Counted from the stretch's first letter, positions 16,583-25,721 are shown. The stretch is DNA of 58,729 nt from CAYWNA01 sp964459305 (GCA_964459305.1 CAYWNA010000061.1:1-58729); one strand, 5' to 3'. A program made the numbers and translations. Notes: generated by a model not told the origin, from the letters alone.

Positions 16583-19500
16583 TCAACGGAAATCCCGCGA
16601 TTGGACCAGGCCGGCGACTTCCTCGTGCATGTCCTGCAGGTGCTGGGCGACGACGTGAATGACCGCGTGTTTGCTTTCCAGCCGGCCGCGTACGATCCAG
16701 GCATTGCTGTGGCGAGCCACTTTGTGAAAACGTTCCCAAATGTGCTTGTGGAGCACTAGATTGGCGACGCCCGTTTCGTCTTCCATCGTCACAAACGTAA
16801 TCCCCTTGCCGGTGCTGGGACGTTGCCGGAGGATGATCAGACCGGCGACCTTGACTTGGCGGTTGTTGGGAACTTCGTCTAGTTTTTCGGCCTGCGTGAC
16901 TCCTAATCCTTGTAGCCGATCGCGATAGAAAGACATCGGATGCGGGCGCAGTGACATTCCAAGCGTCTGGTAATCCGCGACGACTTCCTCTTGGATTGTG
17001 GTTTCCGGCAGCCTGGCCGGTGGATCGGCAGGCACGTCTAGTTGGTCCAGCAAAGGCATGGGTGTCTGTTTGCGTGGCTGCGACAACGAATTCCACAACG
17101 CCCGGCGCCGGTCGCAGCCGAGCGATCCGAAGGCATCGGCTTCGGCCAACCGGCTAATCACCGCCTGCGGCAAACCGGTGCGGCGAGCGAACTGGTCGAT
17201 GGAGCGATAGGGGCCGTCGTCGCGCGCTTGAACGAGGGAATCCGCATCCTTTTGCGACATGCCTTTGATCAAGCGGAATCCCATGCGCAAGACACATTCG
17301 TCTTCTAACGTGCAGTCCCAACAACTACGGTTTACGTCGACCGGCCGCACTTCCACGCCGTGCCGGCGAGCATCGCGGAACAGTTGCGCGGGGGCGTAAA
17401 AGCCCATCGGCTGGCTGTTGATCAGCGAAGCGGTAAAGGCCGCGGGATAGTAGTGTTTCAGATAAGCCGACACGTAGACCAGCAGCGCAAAGCTGGCCGC
17501 ATGCGACTCGGGGAAACCGTATTCGCCGAACCCGCGGATCTGTTGAAAAACACGCTCGGCAAATTCCTCGGAAAGCCCCCGCACGCGCATGCCGTCCAGC
17601 AGCTTCTGACGAAACTTGTCGATGTGCCCGTTGCGGCGCCAAGCGCCCATCGCCCGCCGCAATTGGTCTGCTTCGCCCGGCGTGAACCCGGCGGCAACCA
17701 CCGCCAGCTTCATCACTTGCTCCTGAAAAATCGGCACGCCCAACGTTTTGTCTAAAGCCTGGCGAATCTCTTCGGTGGGATAAGTGACCGCTTCATCGCC
17801 GGCTCGCCGGCGCAAATAGGGATGCACCATTTGTCCCTGGATGGGGCCGGGCCGCACAATCGCGACTTCGATGACCAAGTCGTAATAACATCGCGGTCGC
17901 AATCGCGGCAGCATCGACATCTGGGCGCGGCTTTCGATCTGAAACACTCCGATGGTGTCGGCCTTGCAGACCATGTCGTACACAGCGTTGTCGCCCGCAG
18001 GAATGTTCGCGAGCGTCAAGCGGCGCCCGGTGGTTTGCCGGACGAATTGAAAACATTTGCGGATTGCCGACAGCATCCCCAGCGACAGACAGTCCACCTT
18101 GAGAATCCCCAGTTCTTCCAGATCGTTTTTGTCCCACTGGACAACCGTCCGATCTGGCATGGCGGCATTTTCGATCGGCACCAACTCGCACAGCGGCCCA
18201 CGCGTCATCACCATACCGCCCACGTGCTGGGACAGATGCCGCGGAAAGCCGATCAATTCCTTGGCCAAATAGACCAATCGCCGGCCGATCTCCGAATCCG
18301 TGTCGATTCCCATCTCATCGCAGCGCTGTTCCAACTCGATCCCGTGCTGCGGATAGCCATCCATGTTTTTTGCCAGCCGATCGATGCGGTCCAGGGACAG
18401 ACCAAGCGCCTTGCCCACCTCGCGGATCGCCGATCGAGTTCGATAGGTAATCACGGCCGCTGCGATGCCGGCTCGTTCGCGGCCGTACTTCTGATACAAG
18501 TATTGAAGCACCTCTTCGCGCCGTTCGTGCTCGAAATCGACATCGATGTCCGGCGCTTCGTTGCGTTCCTTGCTGATGAATCGTTCGAATAACAGATCCA
18601 TCCGATCCGGATCGACCGCCGTGATTTCCAAGCAATAACACACTGCTGAATTGGCCGCCGAGCCGCGACCCTGGCAAAGGATGCCGCGTGAACGAGCAAA
18701 TTTCACCAAATCCCAAACCGTCAGAAAATACGCTTCGTAGTGCAATTCTTCGATCAGCGCTAGTTCATGCTCCAGCAGTCGAATCACCTTTTCCGGAACG
18801 CCGTCAGGATATCGTTGTTTGGCGCCCTGCCACGCAAGCCGCTTGAGATATTCGATGGGCGTCAGCCCCGGCGGAGCCAGTTCCAGCGGGTACTCGTAGC
18901 GAAGTTCATCTAACGAGAACGTGCAGAGATCTGCGATTTCGACCGTTCGTTCGATCGTCTCGGGAACGCGAGAGAAGATTTCGCGAATCTCTTCCAGCGC
19001 CTTCAGATGGCGTTGTGCGTTGGGGAAGAGTAAATGTCCGGCCTGAGCGACAGTGACGCCGTGCCGAATTGCGGTCAAAACATGTTGGAGCGGTTGGCGA
19101 GCGGCAGCGTGGTAGTAAACATCGCCGGCGGCTACCAGTGGCAATCGAGTTGCTCGCGATAGCCGTAACAACTGCTCCAGACGATGTTCGTCGTCGGGGC
19201 CGCGATGCAGTTCCGCGATCAAGTACCCGCGGCCGGAGAATACTTCGCGGCATTTGCAGAAGGCCTGATGAGTCTCCGGTATTTGGTTGCCGACCAGCAC
19301 GCCGGCCAACAATCCACCGGCGTGCTGGGCGACATCATCCCACGTCAGTTCACACTCGCCTTTTTCAGCCCGACGACGGCCGCGTGTGATCAGCCGCGAC
19401 AATCGCCCATAAGCCGCACGGTCCGTCGGCCACAGCACAACCGGCGGAGCGTCCACCGGCGTGATTTCCGCGCCGACGATCAGCTTCAGTCCCACCTCCT

Positions 19501-19663
19501 TGGCCGCCATATACGCACGCACCACACCAGCCAGACTGTTCACATCCGTGACCGCCAGTGCTTCATAGCCCAACTCGGCCGCGCGCTGTACCAATTCGTC
19601 AGCGTGTGAAGCGCCCTGCAGAAAAGAATAGTTCGTTTTGCAGTGCAGTTCGGCGTAGTTCAT
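16583..19663 (-). CDS. dnaE2: Error-prone DNA polymerase III alpha subunit DnaE2
   Basis: 1,026 residues. It starts with the PHP domain (MNYAELHCKTNYSFLQGASH) and contains the polymerase signature RGSAANSAVCYCLEITAVDP and the catalytic acidic pair in APDIDVDFEHERREEV. FGEYGFPESHAASFALLVYV in the palm/finger part and a C-terminal OB-fold (TFVTMEDETGVANLVLH) are also typical. The length fits DnaE2, which is shorter than replicative DnaE. It performs translesion, mutagenic DNA synthesis and depends on ImuB and the beta clamp. It is the last gene of an imuA-imuB-dnaE2 cassette on this strand, separated from imuB by 104 bases that hold a palindrome. Expression is expected to rise after DNA damage. 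Confidence 0.96.
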   Translation of the reverse strand: MNYAELHCKTNYSFLQGASHADELVQRAAELGYEALAVTDVNSLAGVVRAYMAAKEVGLKLIVGAEITPVDAPPVVLWPTDRAAYGRLSRLITRGRRRAEKGECELTWDDVAQHAGGLLAGVLVGNQIPETHQAFCKCREVFSGRGYLIAELHRGPDDEHRLEQLLRLSRATRLPLVAAGDVYYHAAARQPLQHVLTAIRHGVTVAQAGHLLFPNAQRHLKALEEIREIFSRVPETIERTVEIADLCTFSLDELRYEYPLELAPPGLTPIEYLKRLAWQGAKQRYPDGVPEKVIRLLEHELALIEELHYEAYFLTVWDLVKFARSRGILCQGRGSAANSAVCYCLEITAVDPDRMDLLFERFISKERNEAPDIDVDFEHERREEVLQYLYQKYGRERAGIAAAVITYRTRSAIREVGKALGLSLDRIDRLAKNMDGYPQHGIELEQRCDEMGIDTDSEIGRRLVYLAKELIGFPRHLSQHVGGMVMTRGPLCELVPIENAAMPDRTVVQWDKNDLEELGILKVDCLSLGMLSAIRKCFQFVRQTTGRRLTLANIPAGDNAVYDMVCKADTIGVFQIESRAQMSMLPRLRPRCYYDLVIEVAIVRPGPIQGQMVHPYLRRRAGDEAVTYPTEEIRQALDKTLGVPIFQEQVMKLAVVAAGFTPGEADQLRRAMGAWRRNGHIDKFRQKLLDGMRVRGLSEEFAERVFQQIRGFGEYGFPESHAASFALLVYVSAYLKHYYPAAFTASLINSQPMGFYAPAQLFRDARRHGVEVRPVDVNRSCWDCTLEDECVLRMGFRLIKGMSQKDADSLVQARDDGPYRSIDQFARRTGLPQAVISRLAEADAFGSLGCDRRRALWNSLSQPRKQTPMPLLDQLDVPADPPARLPETTIQEEVVADYQTLGMSLRPHPMSFYRDRLQGLGVTQAEKLDEVPNNRQVKVAGLIILRQRPSTGKGITFVTMEDETGVANLVLHKHIWERFHKVARHSNAWIVRGRLESKHAVIHVVAQHLQDMHEEVAGLVQSRDFR

Positions 19664-19680
19664 AATTGGTGATCATATTC

Positions 19681-19745
19681 ATCCGTGTGACTCTATCCGT
19701 GTGCGTCCCGCAATTTGCTGCGCACACGGATGGAAGCACACGGAT
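19681..19745. repeat. Palindrome within the imu operon
   Basis: The arms at 19681-19705 and 19721-19745 consist of two ATCCGTGTG units each, facing one another (ATCCGTGTGACTCTATCCGT on the left). They pair nearly perfectly around a 15-base loop. It lies between the imuB stop and the dnaE2 start, so it could lower read-through or stabilise the upstream transcript. Confidence 0.8.
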
Positions 19746-19767
19746 ACAAACACTCGACCTTCGCCCC

Positions 19768-21423
19768 TCACTCAAACTCTCCCTGCAAAAACCATTTCCT
19801 GTCTTGCAACCTTCGGAATAGCCACATGCGGTTACCAGCCTCGGTTTCTACTCGATAGTAGTCGCGGCGGGACGACGGGCCGCGCCACCAGCCGGTCTCG
19901 ATGCGTTCCGGTCCGAAATAGCGAGCAACGCGATGCTGCGTACGTTGGTAATGGAACATCGCGGGCGGACCATCTAGGGCAACGCCAATCACATCGATCG
20001 GCTGTGGCGGATCGAAAATCCGTAACGGCCGAAGCATCGGTCCCAAGCCCGGACAAGAGGCAGGTTGATCGCCGTTCGTAGCACCGTCTTTAGGCGGCTT
20101 TCCGCGATGCCCTTTGCTCTCCGACTGCCTGGAGCCGGATCTGCCAGCCAATTCCACCGGCTGACCCCCAGTCAACGGAACACATCGGTAAGCGAGTTCG
20201 ACCTGAGTTTCTGCTTCGAGCTGCGCACGAACCACACGGTCACGCCCCAAACGGCTGCTCAACCGCTCGACCAACAGCCCCAATTTCGACGGATCGTCCC
20301 GCGATGCACTGGCGAACAACTCGTTTTGTTGCTGCTCTTTCGGAGCGGTCAAGGTGGCGGCCACACGAATTTCTTCCACCGCGTCGGGCAGGATCAATTG
20401 CTCCAACTGCACCTTGACCAAAGCCAGCAAATGTTGCGAGTTGATGGTTGGCTGGTACAGACCGACGTTGATCACCAGCGGCCGGTGACCCTTGCAGACC
20501 AGTCGACATTCCAATCGCAATACGCCTTGACCTTGGTCGATCAGCCCTCGCGACAATTGCTGCAACAAGTCCCGAAACACATGTTCGATCGCACCTGGAT
20601 GCGTAGTGGCATGCTCGAACAGCCAATGTGCCGCCAATTCTGCGGTTCGTTTGTGGGACACGATGACTTCCTGGCCGGCTCCAGTGATTTGATCCAATCG
20701 CTTCAGGAGGTTGTCGTCGAATCGCGTCGCCAAGCTAGTGCGGGGCAATTTGTTTAGTTGGCCGATTTCTTTGATTCCCAGCCGTTTTAGCTGCTCCATG
20801 GTCCGAACCGATAGACGCAACGCGGTAACAGGCAACTCATTCAACGATTGTTCGTCTCCCGGAGAAATGATTTGGCATGGCAAGCAATCATGCTGCATTC
20901 CGAACCGTGCAACCGCCCGGGCGGTGCCAACCGTATTGGCGACCACGATGCGGACCGCAAAACCACGCCCTTGAAATGCTTCGGAGACTTTACGTGCCAA
21001 CGCCTCTTCGCCGCCGAACAACTTTGCCAAACCAGTCACGTCCATCAGCAGACAATCCGGCTCGTCGGTTTGGTCCAAACCAACGATCGGGCTGAACTGC
21101 TCGCACCATTCGGCCAACTTCGCCAAGGCTTCTCGATCGTCAAGGGCATCGTGGCATGCAAAATACGGCTTATCGTGAACTGGGCCAGATCGCTGATTCT
21201 GTTTATCTGTAGGCTCTGCAATCACCAGCGCTTTCGCTTCGGCCAGCGGCATGGTCGGCCGAACTCCCAAAGCCATCGCATCGTCCGAACAAGCCTTGAC
21301 CAACTCGCCGTACCGGGCGTGTTTTTCATAGAGCACGACTGGACGCCCCGTAAGTTCCGGTCGGCCGAGCACGAGCCTTTGCACAGGCCAGTTGGGCAGC
21401 CAAAGCGCGAGAATACGTTTCAT
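19768..21423 (-). CDS. imuB: ImuB, inactive Y-family polymerase homologue
   Basis: 551 residues, beginning with the strongly conserved MKRILALWLPNWPVQRL. The Y-family fold is recognisable (RPVVLYEKHARYGELVKACS, DDAMALGVRPTMPLAEAKAL, later FSPIVGLDQTDEPDCLLMDV and a helix-hairpin-helix part, LKRLGIKEIGQLNKLPR). The paired catalytic carboxylates expected of an active DinB are not in their usual places, as is typical of ImuB. It acts as a hub joining DnaE2, ImuA and the beta clamp during translesion synthesis. A proline- and glycine-rich linker (about residues 430-460) separates the core from a C-terminal domain. The start overlaps the end of imuA by 98 bases, which suggests coupling. Confidence 0.93.
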   Translation of the reverse strand: MKRILALWLPNWPVQRLVLGRPELTGRPVVLYEKHARYGELVKACSDDAMALGVRPTMPLAEAKALVIAEPTDKQNQRSGPVHDKPYFACHDALDDREALAKLAEWCEQFSPIVGLDQTDEPDCLLMDVTGLAKLFGGEEALARKVSEAFQGRGFAVRIVVANTVGTARAVARFGMQHDCLPCQIISPGDEQSLNELPVTALRLSVRTMEQLKRLGIKEIGQLNKLPRTSLATRFDDNLLKRLDQITGAGQEVIVSHKRTAELAAHWLFEHATTHPGAIEHVFRDLLQQLSRGLIDQGQGVLRLECRLVCKGHRPLVINVGLYQPTINSQHLLALVKVQLEQLILPDAVEEIRVAATLTAPKEQQQNELFASASRDDPSKLGLLVERLSSRLGRDRVVRAQLEAETQVELAYRCVPLTGGQPVELAGRSGSRQSESKGHRGKPPKDGATNGDQPASCPGLGPMLRPLRIFDPPQPIDVIGVALDGPPAMFHYQRTQHRVARYFGPERIETGWWRGPSSRRDYYRVETEAGNRMWLFRRLQDRKWFLQGEFE

Positions 21424-22090
21424 GCTTATTCTCCTTCACTTCGCACACTTGACCGGTCCATTCATCGAATTCCAGTTGCACGCAATCGCCCCCCCCGCGC
21501 GAACGCAACAGTTCTACCCGCATTCGTCGATGACGCTCGGAAGGCCGCGGTTCGACCAACAGTCGTACATCGGCCCAAGTCGGCTGGCCGCGCATTTCGA
21601 TGGGGCGGAGCAACAGGCCGATTGAGCCGCTCGTTTCAGTCGACAGTTGCAATCGCCGGAACTGGCGCGAATCGATCTGATCGACCCAGCCCCAGACCAC
21701 GGCTACTCCCGGACAACGCAACGCTTGGTCCCAAGCCCAAAACTGGTCACGTTTGTTTTTGGGATAGATCAAAATCACCTTGGCCAGATCCAACCCCCAA
21801 GCGGCGATTGCGGGCGGATAAACCCGCCGGCTGCGGTCGGGCACGACCAAAGCTCCGCCATCCCGGCAAACCTGCCGGGCGCCCAGCAAAGCCAACATTG
21901 CAGCGCCGCTGCCCGGACCGGAGCTTAGCCATTCGACCAGCGACCCTCGCTCGAATCCACCGAAAGGCAGAAGGCGGTCCAAAGCGTCACATCCGCTGGA
22001 AACAACCTCTTCGCCCATTGCCTGGCAGGATCCTTCCAGGCAACGGATTTGGTTTTGCAGCTTGTCGACGATTTCTGATGCGGAAATCAT
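21326..22090 (-). CDS. imuA: ImuA, RecA/SulA-like cofactor of mutagenic repair
   Basis: About 254 residues from the ATG at 22090 (MISASEIVDKLQNQIRCLEG). In-frame starts at 22114 (ATG) and 22120 (GTG) would add 8-10 residues. The RecA-like core shows GCDALDRLLPFGGFERGSLV, then LSSGPGSGAAMLALLGARQV in place of a Walker A, and VPDRSRRVYPPAIAAWGLDL. This matches the ImuA family, which helps recruit the ImuB-DnaE2 mutasome. It is the first gene of the cassette. Its 3' end runs 98 bases into imuB in another frame, longer than most operon overlaps. A perfect palindromic operator candidate lies 35 bases upstream of the ATG. Confidence 0.9.
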   Translation of the reverse strand: MISASEIVDKLQNQIRCLEGSCQAMGEEVVSSGCDALDRLLPFGGFERGSLVEWLSSGPGSGAAMLALLGARQVCRDGGALVVPDRSRRVYPPAIAAWGLDLAKVILIYPKNKRDQFWAWDQALRCPGVAVVWGWVDQIDSRQFRRLQLSTETSGSIGLLLRPIEMRGQPTWADVRLLVEPRPSERHRRMRVELLRSRGGGDCVQLEFDEWTGQVCEVKENKHETYSRALAAQLACAKARARPTGTYGASSRAL

Positions 22091-22124
22091 GAATTGCCTG
22101 GATTGTATACGCATGAACACTTAG

Positions 22125-22142
22125 AGTATACCTACGTATACT
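22125..22142. promoter_or_regulatory. Candidate SOS (LexA-type) operator in front of imuA
   Basis: AGTATAC-CTAC-GTATACT is a perfect 7-bp inverted repeat with a 4-base spacer, 35 bases before the imuA ATG. imuA cassettes are normally controlled by LexA, and LexA boxes differ between phyla, so this is a reasonable lineage-specific box. A further GTATAC hexamer lies at 22105-22110. The assignment to LexA is inference. Confidence 0.55.
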
Positions 22143-22288
22143 ATCGACCGCAAGCTCCCAGATCCTCACAAATTGGCAAATCAAGATTGAATTCCCTTCG
22201 GCGAACATGAAACTAAGGGCAGCCGTCCTGTTCGACCTCGCTTCCCAGCCGTTTTCCAATTACGCTAAGCGTTAGTCAGAAAACTACT

Positions 22289-22422
22289 TGAGGGTGTCCG
22301 GAAATCGGGAGGGCGAAACTCCTGTTAAGCCTGAATTCTGGCACAAACACCCGGCTCGGCGGGAGCTTCGCCCTCCCGACAACCGTGGATTCCAGCATGT
22401 CGAATTCCCGGTCACCCTCAAC
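22289..22422. repeat. Long palindromic repeat, GGGTGTCCGG family, copy 1
   Basis: The element begins TTGAGGGTGTCCGGAAATCG and ends CCCGGTCACCCTCAA, so its ends pair. Inside, GGGAGGGCGAAACTCC faces GGGAGCTTCGCCCTCCC. A close relative lies at 45578-45707. It fills the spacer between the divergent imuA and GTPase genes and reaches to within 28 bases of the GTPase start, so it could affect that gene's leader. Confidence 0.85.
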
Positions 22423-22449
22423 TACTTAGAGTCACTCAACCAATCACAC

Positions 22450-24033
22450 ATGACCCCCAAACGCACCGTTAACGGACTGCTGCTGCTGGTTGTTCTGGCG
22501 TTTGTGGGATTCTTGTTTGTCTACATTCCGCCCCAAATCGTCGCTCAATACCGAGCCGTCGCGGAATTCGGCAAGCCCTGGATGGTGTACGCCTATTTCA
22601 GTGTTGTAGGCGTCGGCGCCTTGATTTTGTTGGGGTGTACCGTCTGGATCCTGTGGCGGCTATGGAGCCGTACTAGTCACAAGAAAGAACGCCGCAAGCG
22701 ACACAGCAAGAGTCCCAGCCAGCTATCACGAGAACAGCAACAGCAAGAAATCGAAGAAAACCTTGCGGCCATCGAGGATTTGAAGGCTGGCGAAGCGGTT
22801 CCAGACGAATTGCGTCAGAAGTTGCAACCGCTGGTCAAGAAGTTCGAAGAAAAGCGCGAAGCGCAAACCCTGGAGATCGTTGCCTTCGGGACAATCTCCG
22901 GTGGCAAATCATCGCTACTGAACGCTCTGGCCGGGCGCGACGTTTTCCAAACCGACGCCAAAGGCGGCACGACGCTGCGTCGTAGCGAGGCCGAGTGGCC
23001 CAGCATGGACAAAGTGATACTGGTCGACACGCCTGGGCTGGGCGAAGTGGACGCTGCAGAACACACGACGATCTCGGCCGATGCCGCCAAAGACGCAGAA
23101 CTCGTGCTGCTGGCGGTTGACGGTCCGCTACGCGAATCGGAGTTCACTCTGTTGGAGCAACTGGGCCAGATGGAAAAGCGGGTGATCGTGTGCTTGAACA
23201 AGGAAGACTGGTACGACGACCAGGACCGCGATCGGTTGCTCACTCAGATTCGGGAACAAGTCAAGGAGATCGTCGGAGCCGAAGACGTTGTGGCGGTGCG
23301 AGCCAAGCCGGCGATGCGCAGCCGAGTTCGCATGCGAGCGGACGGATCTGAGTGCGAAGAGCAAGTGGAAGTCGCTGCCGATATCGCTCCACTGGCCGAG
23401 CGGATGATGCAGGCGGTTCGCGGCGAGGGGTCGAGTTTGCTATTGGCAAATCTGCTGCTGCAATCGCGTGGGCTGGTCGAAGACGCTCGCGGGCGGGTGA
23501 AGGAAGCACTCGATCGGCGCGCGTGGGAGATTGTCCATCGGTACATGTGGGGTGCCGGTGGTGCCGCGGCGATCAGCCCATTCCCGCTGATCGACCTGGT
23601 GGCGGGCTGCGCGATTTCATCGAAGATGGTCGTCGACCTTGCTCATGTCTATCGGCAAGACATCGACATGGATGCCGCAGTGAGCCTGCTGCGCGAGTTG
23701 GGCAAGAACCTGATCGCGGTGGCGGGCGTCAGTGTCGCGACACCTGCGATTACGTCGGTCGTGGCATCGTTGCTGAAAACCGTGCCCGGTGCGGGCACAA
23801 TCGCCGGCGGGCTGTTGCAGGGCGTCGTCCAGGCGCTGATTACCCGCTGGATCGGTGCGGTGTTTATTGCCTACTTCCGCGACGAGATGCAACAACCCGA
23901 GGGCGGCTTGGTCGGGCTGGCTCGCAAAGAATGGGAACGTCTCACAACTGTGGACGAATTGCGAAAACTCGTCAAACTCGCGCGGGAGAACCTCTCGCAG
24001 AACAACCACCGACATGCGGCGGACGATTCGTGA
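22450..24033 (+). CDS. Membrane-anchored GTPase with DUF697-like C-terminus
   Basis: 527 residues. The frame opens further upstream inside the repeat, but the ATG at 22450 begins a sensible protein: two N-terminal membrane helices (about 9-29 and 47-70), then a basic and glutamine-rich linker. The GTPase domain shows the P-loop FGTISGGKSSLLNAL (about 146), the switch II motif VDTPGLGEVD (about 192) and CLNKED for base recognition (about 249). A C-terminal hydrophobic region (YMWGAGGAAAISPFPLIDLV, then GAGTIAGGLLQGVV) matches DUF697. Such proteins sit on the inner membrane and are related to Era/dynamin-type GTPases; their cell role is poorly known. The stop overlaps the GTG start of a second, similar GTPase. 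Confidence 0.88.
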   Translation: MTPKRTVNGLLLLVVLAFVGFLFVYIPPQIVAQYRAVAEFGKPWMVYAYFSVVGVGALILLGCTVWILWRLWSRTSHKKERRKRHSKSPSQLSREQQQQEIEENLAAIEDLKAGEAVPDELRQKLQPLVKKFEEKREAQTLEIVAFGTISGGKSSLLNALAGRDVFQTDAKGGTTLRRSEAEWPSMDKVILVDTPGLGEVDAAEHTTISADAAKDAELVLLAVDGPLRESEFTLLEQLGQMEKRVIVCLNKEDWYDDQDRDRLLTQIREQVKEIVGAEDVVAVRAKPAMRSRVRMRADGSECEEQVEVAADIAPLAERMMQAVRGEGSSLLLANLLLQSRGLVEDARGRVKEALDRRAWEIVHRYMWGAGGAAAISPFPLIDLVAGCAISSKMVVDLAHVYRQDIDMDAAVSLLRELGKNLIAVAGVSVATPAITSVVASLLKTVPGAGTIAGGLLQGVVQALITRWIGAVFIAYFRDEMQQPEGGLVGLARKEWERLTTVDELRKLVKLARENLSQNNHRHAADDS

Positions 24034-25382
24034 ACCAGAAACCAGCCAACCAGAATGATCACTACCAGGAGGCCCTGCTTTCGCTGGAACATACGCTCGG
24101 CAAGCTGCGCGGCTGTACCGAGCAAGAGAAGCAGCGGCTTCGCAGCGAATTGGATCAACTGAAAGAGATGATCCGGAAACTTTTGGGCGGGCGAGTCGAG
24201 ATTGTCGTGTTTGGCGAGATCAGCACGGGTAAGTCCGCACTGATCAATGCATTGGTCGGCGAGGCGGTCACCGAAGTCGATGTGCAGGGCGGCTGGACCA
24301 AGGACGTCTGGCACGTCGCGTGGGAGGGCTCCGGCTACTGCGTGCCTGGGTTAGCCGATTCCCAAGTAGTGCTTGTCGACACGCCGGGGCTCAACGAAGT
24401 GGGCGGCGCGGATCGCGGCAATATGGCTCGCGAAGCGGCCGAGCGAGCCGACTTGATTCTGTTCGTCACGGATTCGGATCTCAACGAAACCGAATTCTCG
24501 GCACTCGTTGCGCTGGCCGGCATCAGCAAACCGATCGTTCTGGTATTCAACAAAATCGACCTGTACAGCCCGGAGCAGCGATCGAGACTGTTGGAGGTCT
24601 TGCGCGACGAGCGTTTGAACGGGATCCTTCCAGAGTCGAACGTCGTAATGACGGCGGCTGACCCGCGCAAGGTGGAATACATTATCGAAGCAGCGGATGG
24701 TTCCACACGCAATGAGTGGCGCAGCCCGCCACCTGACGTGGGTCAAGTGAAGTCGCGGATTTTGGAGGTTCTGGAAAAAGAAGGATTGGCGCTTTTGGCG
24801 CTGAACGGTGCGATGTATGCGGCCGACAAGAGTGACCGCATCGCGGCATTACGAGTTCAACTGCGCAACAAGAATGCGAACCAGACTATATGGAGCTATG
24901 CCACGATCAAGTCCTTCGCCGTGGCGCTGAATCCCATTCCGGTGGCGGACTTGCTGGGCGGCAGCGCCGTGGACGCGACCATGGTCGTTACACTGGCGCA
25001 CATCTACGGACTGGAGATGTCGTGGCACCACGCCCGCAAGTTGATCGCTTCGATTCTGAAAGCCGCCGGATGGGTCGCTGGCGGCGTGGCCCTAGAATAC
25101 ACCGTCAACCTCGCGGCGTCCGCTTTCAAGGCATTGACTGCCGGTTATGGGACGATCCTAACCGCCGTTCCACAAGGCGCAGCGGCCGGTTTTGGATCGT
25201 ACATCGTCGGCCAGTCTGCCAAATACTACTTCGAACACGGCTCGTCATGGGGCGGCCAATCGCCAAAGGAGGTCGTTCGACGAATCCTGGACGAAACTGA
25301 CCGACAGTCGGTGCTGGAGCATCTGAAAGGCGAAATCAAGAAGAAGATGCAGATCAACCCGCACGCTGGAGATACCTCGTAG
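24030..25382 (+). CDS. Second GTPase, partner of the preceding gene
   Basis: 450 residues from a GTG that overlaps the previous stop (GTGA). A short coiled-coil N-terminus precedes the GTPase domain: P-loop VFGEISTGKSALINAL (about 61), VDTPGLNEVGG (about 116) and VFNKIDLY (about 173). The C-terminal half has amphipathic or hydrophobic helices (VALNPIPVADLLGGSAVDAT, GTILTAVPQGAAAGFGSYIV) of the DUF697 kind. Unlike its neighbour it lacks N-terminal membrane helices. Overlapping genes for two non-identical GTPases suggest a heteromeric machine at the membrane, perhaps dynamin-like or linked to envelope homeostasis. That is inference; no phenotype is known to me. Confidence 0.88.
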   Translation: MNQKPANQNDHYQEALLSLEHTLGKLRGCTEQEKQRLRSELDQLKEMIRKLLGGRVEIVVFGEISTGKSALINALVGEAVTEVDVQGGWTKDVWHVAWEGSGYCVPGLADSQVVLVDTPGLNEVGGADRGNMAREAAERADLILFVTDSDLNETEFSALVALAGISKPIVLVFNKIDLYSPEQRSRLLEVLRDERLNGILPESNVVMTAADPRKVEYIIEAADGSTRNEWRSPPPDVGQVKSRILEVLEKEGLALLALNGAMYAADKSDRIAALRVQLRNKNANQTIWSYATIKSFAVALNPIPVADLLGGSAVDATMVVTLAHIYGLEMSWHHARKLIASILKAAGWVAGGVALEYTVNLAASAFKALTAGYGTILTAVPQGAAAGFGSYIVGQSAKYYFEHGSSWGGQSPKEVVRRILDETDRQSVLEHLKGEIKKKMQINPHAGDTS

Positions 25383-25401
25383 AGCAAAACTCTTGGCAGA
25401 T

Positions 25402-25537
25402 GGGGCGCAGGAATGGCTTCATAGCTGGAATCGCAAGAATTCAGACGGATTACGCCCTCACCGCCTGAATTCTTGCGATTCCAGCTGCGAGTTTTGGCGA
25501 CGGATCCTTGCCGTCCCACAAACCTGTTCCTGCGCCC
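25402..25537. repeat. Nested palindrome in the spacer after the GTPase pair
   Basis: The inner arms AGCTGGAATCGCAAGAATTC-AG (25423-25444) and the exact complement (25465-25486) are perfect over 22 bases. Outer arms GGGCGCAGGAA (25402-25412) and TTCCTGCGCCC (25527-25537) enclose them. A partial match, GCTGGATTCGCAAAAATTCA, occurs near 45747-45766. The rest of the 339-base gap to the sigma-like gene must hold its promoter; no clear box is visible. Confidence 0.85.
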
Positions 25538-25721
25538 TGGCAAAATCCCAAAAAATACGGCGAGAAATGTCGAGTTGAGCGTCTATTGGGCACGAATGAT
25601 GCAATTATGCTTCGACATACTGCCGATTTGGCTGCAATGTCTCTCGACAGATGCAGCGTCTGGGCGAGGCGTTGCTGCCGCGTGCCGAATTGGCGGGAGA
25701 CGCCTGTAGTGAGGTGAACAA

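Noticed and set aside
16155..17096. Long open frame opposite the phosphate transporter and dnaE2 ends
   Set aside because: It is a GC-driven shadow of two genes and a spacer, rich in Arg/Pro/Ser, without domains.
20848..22092. 414-codon frame antisense to imuA/imuB
   Set aside because: Both genes on the other strand are certain; the frame has low-complexity Arg/Pro sequence and no homologous motif.
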